IMG/VR virus record: IMGVR_UViG_3300033153_015023
Span: 16,026 to 80,025 of that record
From: a virus
Length of the DNA stretch: 64,000 bases
Reading direction: 5' to 3' (one strand)
Below the pieces are notes generated by a model, which saw only the letters and a program-made list of their open reading frames with translations, searched no databases and was not told the DNA's origin. A program made the position numbers and the translations under genes. Positions 23,662-32,003 of this stretch are shown one piece after another. The number at the start of each line of letters is the position of its first letter. Within the stretch, counting starts at the first letter, position 1.

Positions 23662-25323
23662 ATGTACGAAAGAAACGACGAACAAGGGATTCGTAAACTC
23701 AATTACTCTCGATATAGGAAACTAGTCGAGAAAGGTTATTCTATTGCAGAGGATACTGCAAATACTTCTCTATACTACATCAACGAGGATCCATTTGGTA
23801 GAACATACTACCAAAAATCTTTAGGTGAGGTAACAATTCGAGATCCTCTTACAGGAAGGATGTATACACAAGAGGAGTGGGCAACAAAGGAATTTATTGT
23901 TGACAATAAAGCACAGTTGGTTGCAAAGGTTAGTGCTGATTTGGTTGTAGGAAAGAGCGTATCTATAAAGTTTAAGGATACAGATAGTCCTAAAGAAGAA
24001 AAAATTGCATGGTTGGAAGAGTTTATAAAATGGAATAAGTTGCGGACTAAACTTTATGAGTCTGCGATGAGAAATAGCGGCTTAGGAGATCAATACTTTG
24101 AGTTAGAAGTTATAGATGATAAGATAAAGGTTATTTATCGGGATCCATACTATGTGGATATAGAGTATGAAAATGACGATGTAAAGTTTTATGAGATTGC
24201 GTGGGAGATTGATGTAGAGAAACCTGTCTCTCGAAGTCTTCTTAAAAAGAAGCGGCAAAAAACTACTTACATTCAAAAGAAGCTTCATTATAAGGGAATG
24301 ATTCGATGGGAGCTATGGGAGAAGAGGAAAAAGGAAATGATCCCAATTCCTCTCAATGAGAATCCAGAAAATGAGGAACTGTTGACGCGTGCTTTGAGCG
24401 AATCGCATATGAAGACGTTATTGGCTCGAGAGTCCGGAGAGGAATATGAAACCGATGATATAAACTATGTATATGTAGTTGAGGAGTATACAGGGATAGA
24501 CACCTTCCTTTTAATTCATTGGCCAAACTATCGAATGTTTGATCTCTTCGGTGTTTCAGATGCCGGTATGATAGAGAATTTACAAAACGCTCTCAATAAC
24601 AGACAGACTCAGCTTCACGACATTCTCGACAAGCATGCAGATCCTCCTATGTATGGTAGTGATTCATATTTAGATGAGAATGGTAATCTGGTAATGACTG
24701 GTGGAGGAGGAAGATACTTTCCAGTTACAGAGGGCGGAGATCCTCCAGGTTATTTAACATGGAATGGGAATATAACTGATTCACAGGATGAAATCAAACG
24801 TCTCTATGAAGCAATTCTTGACAATACAGAAACTTCGCCAGCGCTACTCGGTAGAGACAAAGGTGGCATAGAATCTGGTAGAGCTTTGATGTACAAGTTA
24901 ATCCGATCTCTTGCAATGGCAGCTCGAAAATCTGTGTATATGAAAACAGCAATTAATGAGTTAATTCTAACTGCGCAGAAACTTGAAGAGATTTGGATAG
25001 TTGGTGATGGGATAAAGAGCCTGGATGAAGAGATAAAAACAGAGTGGAGTGATCTTCTTGAAGTAGTGATTGAAATTCAGTCTGCTATTCCAACCGACAC
25101 TCAAGAGATAATTGGTGAAGTTGGGACGTTAGTAGAGAGAGGACTTATTTCAAAGGAAACTGGATTGTTGATTATTGAGAAATATTTTGATGAGATTGAT
25201 CCAGAGACGGAAAAGAAACTACTTGCTGCACAAGAGGATCGGGAAGCGGAATTAGAGAAGAAGAGAATGCCTGATCTGTTAGCAGGTATTCCAGAAGAAA
25301 CAGAACCAGGACTTAATGAATGA
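23662..25323 (+). CDS. Portal protein (SPP1 gp6-like)
   Basis: 553 aa. An alpha/beta core with YYQKSLGEVTIRDP, a central DLFGVSDAGMIENLQNALNN segment and ETSPALLGRDKGGIESGRAL matches portal proteins of the SPP1 gp6 type, where this region forms the stem and clip. The C-terminus is Glu/Lys-rich. Twelve copies form the channel for DNA entry and tail attachment. Position between terminase and minor head gene is canonical. Confidence 0.85.
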   Translation: MYERNDEQGIRKLNYSRYRKLVEKGYSIAEDTANTSLYYINEDPFGRTYYQKSLGEVTIRDPLTGRMYTQEEWATKEFIVDNKAQLVAKVSADLVVGKSVSIKFKDTDSPKEEKIAWLEEFIKWNKLRTKLYESAMRNSGLGDQYFELEVIDDKIKVIYRDPYYVDIEYENDDVKFYEIAWEIDVEKPVSRSLLKKKRQKTTYIQKKLHYKGMIRWELWEKRKKEMIPIPLNENPENEELLTRALSESHMKTLLARESGEEYETDDINYVYVVEEYTGIDTFLLIHWPNYRMFDLFGVSDAGMIENLQNALNNRQTQLHDILDKHADPPMYGSDSYLDENGNLVMTGGGGRYFPVTEGGDPPGYLTWNGNITDSQDEIKRLYEAILDNTETSPALLGRDKGGIESGRALMYKLIRSLAMAARKSVYMKTAINELILTAQKLEEIWIVGDGIKSLDEEIKTEWSDLLEVVIEIQSAIPTDTQEIIGEVGTLVERGLISKETGLLIIEKYFDEIDPETEKKLLAAQEDREAELEKKRMPDLLAGIPEETEPGLNE

Positions 25324-25493
25324 ACACAGAGGAAGCAGAATTTCGAGTAAAAGAAATAATGGAAGATGTTCGTCAAGTAGAAAAGCAAAAAGTATTTTTA
25401 GGGAAGGGTTGGTGGGGGTGTAAAGAGAGACATCGGTTAGCTCGTATTTTAAGTTGTATAAGAAAGAAAGGAAAAGATGAAAAGTGTCTTTAA
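25320..25493 (+). CDS. Small hypothetical protein, 57 aa
   Basis: ATGA-coupled to the portal gene. Helical and basic, ending CIRKKGKDEKCL. Overlaps the next gene by 17 bases. No family recognised. Confidence 0.45.
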   Translation: MNTEEAEFRVKEIMEDVRQVEKQKVFLGKGWWGCKERHRLARILSCIRKKGKDEKCL

Positions 25494-25857
25494 ACCAGAA
25501 AAATCTTATGGAAATAGATTCTTTAGAACTACCTATGCTATCGTTGCTCGACGATTGAAAATTGATCCCGTTGCAGAGGGGGCAATTTTACACAAGCGTA
25601 TTCAGAACCTCTTCTGGGGAAACGACTTTGTTAAGCTGGAGAGTAAAAAAGAAAGAGAGAAGCGACAGGAGCTTGCAGATCGACTAGTAGATCGGTATGG
25701 TAGGCGATCAAGAAAGTTTTATCGAATTTTCCAATTATACTGCTACTCTCGAGGACAGTTGAGAGGGCTCGCTTCTATGCAAAACTTTATATTAGGTGAA
25801 GAAGATAAGCGAGAAAGAATAGATAATAGCATAAAAAAATTATTTAGGGATAATTAA
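25477..25857 (+). CDS. Hypothetical basic protein, 126 aa
   Basis: GAAAGGAAAAG upstream of the ATG. Basic and helical throughout (EREKRQELADRLVDRYGRRS). No family recognised; a DNA-binding or head-assembly role would be a guess. Confidence 0.5.
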   Translation: MKSVFKPEKSYGNRFFRTTYAIVARRLKIDPVAEGAILHKRIQNLFWGNDFVKLESKKEREKRQELADRLVDRYGRRSRKFYRIFQLYCYSRGQLRGLASMQNFILGEEDKRERIDNSIKKLFRDN

Positions 25858-25858
25858 T

Positions 25859-26656
25859 TTGAGAGCTGATTTATACCAGGGTGATTGTTTACAAGTGATG
25901 GATTTACTTATTAAAAAAGGTATAAAAGTAGATGCAATTATTACGGATTTACCTTATGGAATTACGGCGTGCAAGTGGGATTCAGTTATTCCATTAGAGC
26001 CTATGTGGATATTGCTAAAACAACTTATTAAAGACAAGGGTGCTATAGTATTATTTGGTAGCCAGCCTTTTACAAGTAAAGTAATTGTAAGTAATTTAAA
26101 GATGTTCAAATATTGTTGGGTATGGAATAAACGATTGGCAGGAAATGGAATATTAGCAAAAAAACAACCACTAAAAATACATGAAGATATAATGGTTTTT
26201 AATAGTAGGATATATTATCCAGAAATGAGGAAAGGGAGGGCAAGATGGAAAGGTGGGATTAAAGATAAACATGGTACTTTCTCAAATGCGGAAAGTAAAA
26301 AAGTATGGAATGATAAGTATTATCCAACTTCTATTCTTGAATTTTCAGGAGCAGGGATGAGGTATATAAGAGTTCATCCTACTCAAAAACCAATACTATT
26401 ACTAGAATATTTAATTAAAACATATACGAATGAAAAAGAACTTGTTCTTGATTTTACTATGGGTTCAGGCACAACAGGGATAGCTTGTAAAAATCTAAAC
26501 AGAAATTTTGTAGGAATAGAATTAGATAAGAATTATTTTGAAATAGCAAAATATAGAATTTTAGATATAGCAAATAATGATGATAGTATAATATGTCATT
26601 TAGAAAGAACTTTATATAGTAAAAGGAGGATAAAGAATGAAAATCAGATTACCTAA
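25859..26656 (+). CDS. DNA methyltransferase (DLPYG type, N6-adenine)
   Basis: 265 aa, TTG start at 25859. DAIITDLPYGITACKWD holds the catalytic motif, HPTQKP and VLDFTMGSGTTGIACKN the SAM-binding region, in beta-class order. Compact with no separate recognition domain, like many phage orphan methyltransferases. It sits between portal and minor head genes, which is an unusual place and suggests insertion as a moron. Confidence 0.85.
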   Translation: MRADLYQGDCLQVMDLLIKKGIKVDAIITDLPYGITACKWDSVIPLEPMWILLKQLIKDKGAIVLFGSQPFTSKVIVSNLKMFKYCWVWNKRLAGNGILAKKQPLKIHEDIMVFNSRIYYPEMRKGRARWKGGIKDKHGTFSNAESKKVWNDKYYPTSILEFSGAGMRYIRVHPTQKPILLLEYLIKTYTNEKELVLDFTMGSGTTGIACKNLNRNFVGIELDKNYFEIAKYRILDIANNDDSIICHLERTLYSKRRIKNENQIT

Positions 26657-26846
26657 AACAGGAGAGGTGAATGTAAGGAATGGCAGCCCTCCTTATGTTG
26701 CACCGAAGAGATTGGCATGTAATGCAATCGCTCGACATAACCGCAAATGTGAGCAGGCAGAAAAAGCATATCTTCGAAAATGGGGTGTAGGTAAAAAACA
26801 TCCTATCGGTATAAAGAAGAGATCAAGAGTGTTGGAGGGAGAATGA
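26637..26846 (+). CDS. Small basic protein, 69 aa
   Basis: Overlaps the methyltransferase end; AAAGGAGGA upstream. Lys/Arg-rich with two cysteines. Probably binds nucleic acid. No family recognised. Confidence 0.5.
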   Translation: MKIRLPKTGEVNVRNGSPPYVAPKRLACNAIARHNRKCEQAEKAYLRKWGVGKKHPIGIKKRSRVLEGE

Positions 26847-27022
26847 AAACAAGTTCCGGAACTGGAAAGAAAGGTAGTCGAAAAATCGGTCGTAACTCTA
26901 CAAAAAGTGCTCGTTACAAGTCTCAAGGAATAAGGGAGAAGAATAAAGAAAGACGGAGACTGAAACGAGAGAGAAAGTTTGCACGTAATAAAGAGAAACG
27001 GAGTTTAGTTAATGCCTTATAA
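26843..27022 (+). CDS. Small strongly basic protein, 59 aa
   Basis: GGAGGGAGA upstream; overlaps both neighbours. Nearly half Lys/Arg (NKERRRLKRERKFARNKEKR). Could be a DNA-condensing or head-internal protein. No family recognised. Confidence 0.5.
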   Translation: MKTSSGTGKKGSRKIGRNSTKSARYKSQGIREKNKERRRLKRERKFARNKEKRSLVNAL

Positions 27023-27647
27023 AGTAGTGCACAGCGATGAAAACCATATTTGGTATCGTGAAGGAACTACAGATTTAGAAAGAATTCAGGAGCAACCTAT
27101 ATATCGAGAGTTGTTTTTTAATGATATAGATACCGCTCTCGATGTTGGAGCTCATATAGGAGCATTTGCTCGTTATGCAATACAATTTGTTAAAAGAGTT
27201 GTTTGCGTGGAACCTGAGAAAGATAATTTTTCGATGTTGCTTCGAAATATAGAGGATTTGAATACCATTATTCCTATTCGAGCTGCAGTTACTGATGATA
27301 AAAAGCTTTTGTATGGAGGTAGTGCCGCGTTTCGACTGGCAAGTAATCTGTCAGCACACCATTTAGGGGTAAGTACGTTACGTGTTCCTGTTATTTCATT
27401 TCGAAAGCTTATTTGCGTTTTTGAACCAGATGCAATAAAGATAGATATAGAGAAGGAAGAGAGGAAATTAGATTTTCAAAATCTTCCTCCTTTTGTAAAG
27501 TCTATTGCGATTGAGTATCATCCAGCATCCTCTGGTAGAAGAGTTCACGAGATATTACTAAAGCAAAATTTCGACGTTGTTCGATTGCCGAATTTTTTAA
27601 AGGGAACTAATGATGTAGGGATTTATCGGAGAGTAAAAAATGCCTAG
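27012..27647 (+). CDS. FkbM-like SAM-dependent methyltransferase
   Basis: 211 aa. ALDVGAHIGAFARYA is the SAM-binding glycine motif, VVCVEPEKDNFSMLLRN the acidic end of strand 2, and AIKIDIEKEERK a later motif, in FkbM order. Such enzymes commonly methylate sugar hydroxyls, so it fits the glycosylation genes in this window. It overlaps the minor head gene start by 8 bases. Confidence 0.7.
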   Translation: MPYKVVHSDENHIWYREGTTDLERIQEQPIYRELFFNDIDTALDVGAHIGAFARYAIQFVKRVVCVEPEKDNFSMLLRNIEDLNTIIPIRAAVTDDKKLLYGGSAAFRLASNLSAHHLGVSTLRVPVISFRKLICVFEPDAIKIDIEKEERKLDFQNLPPFVKSIAIEYHPASSGRRVHEILLKQNFDVVRLPNFLKGTNDVGIYRRVKNA

Positions 27648-29379
27648 CAAAGGGTGGTATGTAAATGGGTTGGATGAACTCCTCGAAGACTCTATTGATC
27701 GGATGAAGGGATTCAACCGTCAATATATGAGAGATATGAGAAGTCTGTTTTCCGTAGAGAAAGTCTTTCAAGGTGTTGATATGAATGAGTACTCTATCCC
27801 CGACCTCAAAAAAATGGCTCTAGATACAATCCACAAAAAGAATTTGCTGGATCCTGCTCACGGTGGAAAACTTCCAATTCTTTGTAAAGACAAAAAGGTT
27901 CGATACTATAATCCAGAGCAGTGGTCAGAAACAATAGCAAGAACGAGATCGAGAGCGCTGCAAGAAAAAGGCTTGCACAATGAAATGGCGGAAGCAGGAT
28001 TTGATTTGGTGATTGTGTCTATTGGTGGCTCCGGTGATATGTGTAAACACTGGGAAGGGAAGATTCTTTCTATCTCTGGAAAGACATCTGGTGTTGAAAC
28101 GGTAACTCATGCTCAAAGTATTCATTTGTTTCATCCAAATTGCGCACACAGCAGTTCTCCCGTAATTATTACAGAAGATGAAGCTGGTCCGAAGATATGG
28201 GGTAGAAGTGACTTACCTAAGGTTGCAAGAGAGAGTTTGCGACAAATACTAGATCAAGCAAAAGCGTTTCAACTAGAACTTCAAATGACAGGTCTTCAAC
28301 AGTTTGCAGGCTCTGTAGCTGCGTTAAAACCTGGTACGCGAAAGTATTTTGTTTATAAAAAGATTAGTGATGGAATAGATGAAGATGAGTTAATACGACT
28401 TTTTGCAAAAGAGTATGGAATGGACGAAGCTACAGCTCGCGGAAAGGTTCGATTTTATATTAGTGATTTAAAGAAGAATGCAAAGTTGCCTGTTCTTAAA
28501 AAAGATGGATTTCTAAGCGTCGAGAAACCTGTTAAACCGCATTTTGTAAGTTCTGTGAAAGCTTTGAAATCTGATACGAAAGAATATTTTGTCTATAAAA
28601 GAATAAAAGTTGGAGTAGATGAACATGAATTGATGAGACTTTTTGCAGAGGAATATGGATTAAAAAAAGCAGAAGCTCGAGGATGGGTTAAGTTTCATAT
28701 CCGCAATTTGGAAAAAACTGGAAAGTTGTCTATAGTCAAAAAGGACGGATTCTTAAGCACGGTTAAACCAGTTAAACCGCTCTTTGCCGCAGGACCTCCT
28801 TCAGAAGAAGAGATGTTACATCCTTGGTTATCTAAAAAAGAGGCGAAAAAACTTATGGGTGATGCTGATCTTGAAAGACTTGTTAAAGAAGATAGTCCAA
28901 AAACAGATTTTGAAAGAAAAGTCTATGACAGAATACGTGATTGGACTAAGAGGGGATATGTTTCTATAAGAAGTACTGAACAAGAATTATTTAGTGGAAT
29001 TGCTGTTGATAAATTAAAAATAAAAGATAGGTTTGTTGATGTAGTATATCTTGAATCGTTTCTTGATAATGCTCCAAAGTACCATGGTAGTGTTGCTCGA
29101 GGGACGAATACTCTGTTAAAAAAGAAGATCGGAGATGTTTATGAAACAAGAGCAATGTCGTCTTTTTCTAAAGGCACTCGTCCTACGGAAGCGTTCAGTG
29201 AAACGAATACGGTTCTTGTTATTGAAAATAGTAGAAAGGGAGCTGATATTTCTAAACTCTCTGCCGTCGGAGTAGAAGGTGAGGTGCTTATGCCAAAAGG
29301 TCGATATTATATAAAGAAAATCATAGAGAGCTTTGAGACATCTGTTAATCAGAAGATTTATTTTTTAGAAGAAATGTAA
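27640..29379 (+). CDS. Minor head protein fused to a mono-ADP-ribosyltransferase domain
   Basis: 579 aa. Residues about 1-200 resemble SPP1 gp7/Mu F minor head proteins (ARTRSRALQEKG, MCKHWEGKI, FHPNCAHSSSPV, with the C and H pattern near the end). Residues 226-385 contain two 80-residue repeats (V226 and V306), each like a small helical DNA-binding unit ending KKDGFLS. The C-terminal part (about 440-579) has the R-S-E signature of Arg-specific ADP-ribosyltransferases: R487 in SVARGT, S507-S510 in MSSFSKGT, and E546-x-E548 in EGEVLMPKGRYYI. The head part would connect at the portal; the enzyme part may be injected to modify host proteins. Confidence 0.75.
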   Translation: MPSKGWYVNGLDELLEDSIDRMKGFNRQYMRDMRSLFSVEKVFQGVDMNEYSIPDLKKMALDTIHKKNLLDPAHGGKLPILCKDKKVRYYNPEQWSETIARTRSRALQEKGLHNEMAEAGFDLVIVSIGGSGDMCKHWEGKILSISGKTSGVETVTHAQSIHLFHPNCAHSSSPVIITEDEAGPKIWGRSDLPKVARESLRQILDQAKAFQLELQMTGLQQFAGSVAALKPGTRKYFVYKKISDGIDEDELIRLFAKEYGMDEATARGKVRFYISDLKKNAKLPVLKKDGFLSVEKPVKPHFVSSVKALKSDTKEYFVYKRIKVGVDEHELMRLFAEEYGLKKAEARGWVKFHIRNLEKTGKLSIVKKDGFLSTVKPVKPLFAAGPPSEEEMLHPWLSKKEAKKLMGDADLERLVKEDSPKTDFERKVYDRIRDWTKRGYVSIRSTEQELFSGIAVDKLKIKDRFVDVVYLESFLDNAPKYHGSVARGTNTLLKKKIGDVYETRAMSSFSKGTRPTEAFSETNTVLVIENSRKGADISKLSAVGVEGEVLMPKGRYYIKKIIESFETSVNQKIYFLEEM

Positions 29380-29424
29380 AGATAGTAAATAGTATCTTCG
29401 TATTATATAATAGAAGGGAATAAA

Positions 29425-29595
29425 ATGACAGAAGATGAAAAGTTTGATAATATATTTAACGAACCTCTCTCAGATAGAAGGGGAAAACCTGATCCTAACT
29501 ACAAGCCTCCACAGAAGATGAAAAGGGAGTCTTGGGAAGAATATTTTGAGAGAGTAGCAAAATATGAAGAGGAGTACAAAGAGGAGAAAAAATGA
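29425..29595 (+). CDS. Small charged protein, 56 aa
   Basis: AGAAGGG upstream of the ATG at 29425. Acidic/basic mixed, helical second half (ESWEEYFERVAKYEEEYKEE). Stop overlaps the next start. No family recognised. Confidence 0.5.
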   Translation: MTEDEKFDNIFNEPLSDRRGKPDPNYKPPQKMKRESWEEYFERVAKYEEEYKEEKK

Positions 29596-29876
29596 AGAAG
29601 GTTTTTCTAATGGAGTTTGCTTACCTTAAGGATGCAGAAGGAATTGCTGAATCGTTTGGTACAACACCAGAGGAGTTATCAAATGTATCAGCACAGATGA
29701 TGAAACTTGGTTGTAAGGATGAGATTACGAAAAAGACTACATCACTAATGGAGTTAATCGAGTCCGGAGAAATTACAGGGGGTCAGGTACTAGCACTGAC
29801 AACTATGCAGTTGGCGGATACACAAGAGAAAGCTATGATTCATTTTTTGAAGACGTTGATGAAAGGAAAAATATGA
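29592..29876 (+). CDS. Hypothetical protein, 94 aa
   Basis: GAGGAG upstream and ATGA overlap. Helical; SFGTTPEELSNVSAQ resembles an HTH-like turn but no family is clear. It precedes the preQ0 genes and is coupled to queD. Confidence 0.5.
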   Translation: MKKVFLMEFAYLKDAEGIAESFGTTPEELSNVSAQMMKLGCKDEITKKTTSLMELIESGEITGGQVLALTTMQLADTQEKAMIHFLKTLMKGKI

Positions 29877-30223
29877 AAAAGCGATACAGAATCAAATTAG
29901 ACTTTGATGCAGCTCACTACTTACCTCACTACGCTGGACCCTGTGCCAATCTCCATGGTCATACTTGGCATATTGAGTTCTATATTACAGTTCCAAAGAA
30001 GTTAGATGAGAGTGGAATTGGACTTGATTTCAAGGTTTTGAAAGAAAAGCTGAAAGCAATTCTACCGGATCATCAACTTATAAACGACATCATAGAACAT
30101 CCGACAGCAGAGATTATTGTTGAGAAACTCTATTATAAAGCTGCAATGGAATTTCCGATGATGGTGGAAAAAGTTATATTATGGGAGACAGAGAAAAATG
30201 GAATTGAGTTTTCCAATAGTTGA
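29873..30223 (+). CDS. queD: 6-carboxy-tetrahydropterin synthase
   Basis: 116 aa. FDAAHYLPHY, CANLHGHTW and PTAEIIVEKL give the zinc histidines, the catalytic Cys and the Glu-containing helix of QueD. It converts dihydroneopterin triphosphate to 6-carboxy-tetrahydropterin, the second step toward preQ0. Overlaps queE by 26 bases. Confidence 0.92.
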   Translation: MKKRYRIKLDFDAAHYLPHYAGPCANLHGHTWHIEFYITVPKKLDESGIGLDFKVLKEKLKAILPDHQLINDIIEHPTAEIIVEKLYYKAAMEFPMMVEKVILWETEKNGIEFSNS

Positions 30224-30788
30224 GGTATTCGATAGCATCCAGGGAGAAGGTGCTCGAGTAGGTACTGCTTGTCGCTTTGTACGTTTTGCGGGATGCAATT
30301 TAAAGTGTGACTTTTGTGACACTGATTACAAAGAGCGAGAAAGAGTTGGGATAGACGAACTTGTGAGAAGGATGGAAGGAGCTCCTGGAAAGAATATTGT
30401 CATTACCGGCGGTGAACCTACTATTCATAAAGATCTACTTAAGTTTGTTTGGAAATTACGTGCTCATGGATATCATATCGCTCTTGAGACAAATGGTGAA
30501 AACAACGTTGGGTTTGAGGTCGATTGGCTCACGGTTTCTCCAAAGAGTTATTTGTTTAATCAATTATACGGTGATGAAATGAAGGTTCTTTGGATGCGTA
30601 ATAATGCCTCTGATAATGCTGTCCGCTCTCATTCTTTACGAAGAGGTAGTAATTTTAAACACTATTTCATCCAACCAATTGAGCGAAAAGGTAAGTTTGA
30701 AAAAATAGATGAGATAATAGAATTTATAAAGGAGAATCCAGAGTGGAGACTGAGTATACAAGCACATAAGATATTAGGAATTCGTTAA
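30198..30788 (+). CDS. queE: 7-carboxy-7-deazaguanine synthase (radical SAM)
   Basis: 196 aa. EVFDSIQGEGARVGTACRFVR precedes CNLKCDFCD, a CxxxCxxC-type radical SAM cluster site, then ITGGEPTIH and LETNGE. It converts the QueD product to 7-carboxy-7-deazaguanine. Together with QueD and FolE it supplies the 7-deazaguanine precursor; QueC is not in the window. Phages use such bases in DNA to resist restriction, or affect host queuosine. Confidence 0.92.
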   Translation: MELSFPIVEVFDSIQGEGARVGTACRFVRFAGCNLKCDFCDTDYKERERVGIDELVRRMEGAPGKNIVITGGEPTIHKDLLKFVWKLRAHGYHIALETNGENNVGFEVDWLTVSPKSYLFNQLYGDEMKVLWMRNNASDNAVRSHSLRRGSNFKHYFIQPIERKGKFEKIDEIIEFIKENPEWRLSIQAHKILGIR

Positions 30789-31318
30789 TAGACATTATTT
30801 CTTACATTGGAGATGATCCTAGTCGAGAGGGTTTAGTTGATACACCAGATCGAATAATTCGTTCCTGGAAAAAACTGTTAGGTGGTTATAAGGAAGATGC
30901 AATAGAGATTCTTCAAAAAGCAAGTTTCGATGCTGAGGGTTATGATGAGATGATTATGTTGAAGGAAATTGAATTCTATTCGACATGCGAACATCATTTC
31001 ATGCCTTTCTTCGGGAGGGCTACTGTTGCATATATTCCTCAAAACAGAGTAGTTGGTATATCAAAACTTGCACGTATTGTAGAAGTGTTTGCAAGACGAC
31101 TGCAGATTCAGGAAAGAATGACCACTCAGATTGCTAATGCGATAGACGATATTTTACTTCCGCAGGGAGTAATGGTTGTATTAGAGGCGCAGCATTTATG
31201 TATGGTTGCGAGAGGTGTTGAGAAACAGCATTCGTCAATGGTCACATCTGCTGTCCGAGGAGTTTTTCGGACGGAGTCAGAAGTAAGAGCAGAATTTTTT
31301 AGTTTGAGAGATAAATAG
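30788..31318 (+). CDS. folE: GTP cyclohydrolase I, no canonical start codon
   Basis: The frame contains a complete FolE: DDPSREGLVDTPDRIIRSWKK upstream, then STCEHHFMPFFGRATVAYIP with zinc ligands Cys and His, and CMVARGVEKQHSSMVTSAVRG with the second Cys. The first ATG (30950) falls after the conserved N-terminal helix region. Upstream in frame there is no ATG, GTG or TTG before the stop at about 30764. AGGA at 30776 lies 8 bases before ATA at 30788, beside the queE stop, so a rare start codon or reinitiation is likely. Catalyses the first step of the preQ0 path. Confidence 0.85.
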   Translation: MDIISYIGDDPSREGLVDTPDRIIRSWKKLLGGYKEDAIEILQKASFDAEGYDEMIMLKEIEFYSTCEHHFMPFFGRATVAYIPQNRVVGISKLARIVEVFARRLQIQERMTTQIANAIDDILLPQGVMVVLEAQHLCMVARGVEKQHSSMVTSAVRGVFRTESEVRAEFFSLRDK

Positions 31319-31329
31319 GAGGTAGAGAG

Positions 31330-31752
31330 ATGAAGAAGGTTGTATGTTTACTAAGTTTATTGTTTCTTCTAAGTTCTTGCGCTTATGAATTGACTTCAAC
31401 TATTGAAGCGTGGAACTGGACCTTTAGTCCAATTCGAGACTTAGAAGTAAGTGTTGATGGAGATGTGAAAGTTGTTCCTGGTTTGGCTCCTTATATGAGG
31501 TCGTGGGAAGTTACTTGGGAAGTTGGTTTTTTGGGAAGTGAAGATTACGATCTTGAAATAGGAGTAAAAGAAATTGGTGGTGCATGGATATGGGTAACAG
31601 GAATGATTAATACTACTGACACTCATTATATCACTATATACGATACCTATTTTACATATCCTAAAAGTATTTCTGTGGATGATAACCTGCATATGATGAT
31701 TTCAACTGAACCTCCGAATATTAAAGAGCTTGTAAAGTTGAAAGGAGAATAA
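31330..31752 (+). CDS. Putative phage lipoprotein, 140 aa
   Basis: Signal peptide MKKVVCLLSLLFLLSSC with lipobox LLSSC, so cleavage and lipidation at Cys17 are expected. The mature part is beta-rich with many aromatics. Phage lipoproteins often block superinfection at the envelope, but nothing in the sequence specifies this. SD TAGGAGG. Confidence 0.7.
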   Translation: MKKVVCLLSLLFLLSSCAYELTSTIEAWNWTFSPIRDLEVSVDGDVKVVPGLAPYMRSWEVTWEVGFLGSEDYDLEIGVKEIGGAWIWVTGMINTTDTHYITIYDTYFTYPKSISVDDNLHMMISTEPPNIKELVKLKGE

Positions 31753-31753
31753 A

Positions 31754-31924
31754 ATGCCTATAACATCATGTACAAAGAAAGGTAAACCTGGTTTCAAGTG
31801 GGGTAAGAGTGGGAAATGTTATCCTTATACTCCTGGAAACAAAGTAAGTAAGACAGCTGCAAGGAAGAAAGCTGCTAGACAAGCCGCCGCGATTCATGCT
31901 TCTGGATATAGAGAGAAAAAATAA
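31754..31924 (+). CDS. Small basic phage protein (KPGFKWGKSGKCY type), 56 aa
   Basis: KKGKPGFKWGKSGKCYPYTPG followed by an Ala/Lys helix (ARKKAARQAAAIHASGY) is a pattern of short phage proteins found near head genes. Function unknown. SD AAAGGAG. Confidence 0.65.
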   Translation: MPITSCTKKGKPGFKWGKSGKCYPYTPGNKVSKTAARKKAARQAAAIHASGYREKK

Positions 31925-31950
31925 TACCTCCTCTTTTCCTTTATGAAACC

Positions 31951-31972
31951 TATGTATTTCTATTATTACAGA
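31951..31972 (+). promoter_or_regulatory. Promoter-like motif, copy 3
   Basis: TATGTATTTCTATTATTAC resembles copies 1 and 2. TTCCTTTAT at 31936 lies at the same 15-base distance as at copy 1 (14908). It is placed about 30 bases before the SD of the scaffold gene, so it could drive the scaffold and capsid genes strongly. Confidence 0.45.
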
Positions 31973-32003
31973 TAAACAGAAAAACTTTTAATTGGAGGAC
32001 GCA

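Noticed and set aside
30720-30800. A classic heptameric -1 slip site joining queE and folE
   Set aside because: No X-XXY-YYZ heptamer is present near the queE stop, so frameshifting is kept only as a second option to a rare start codon.
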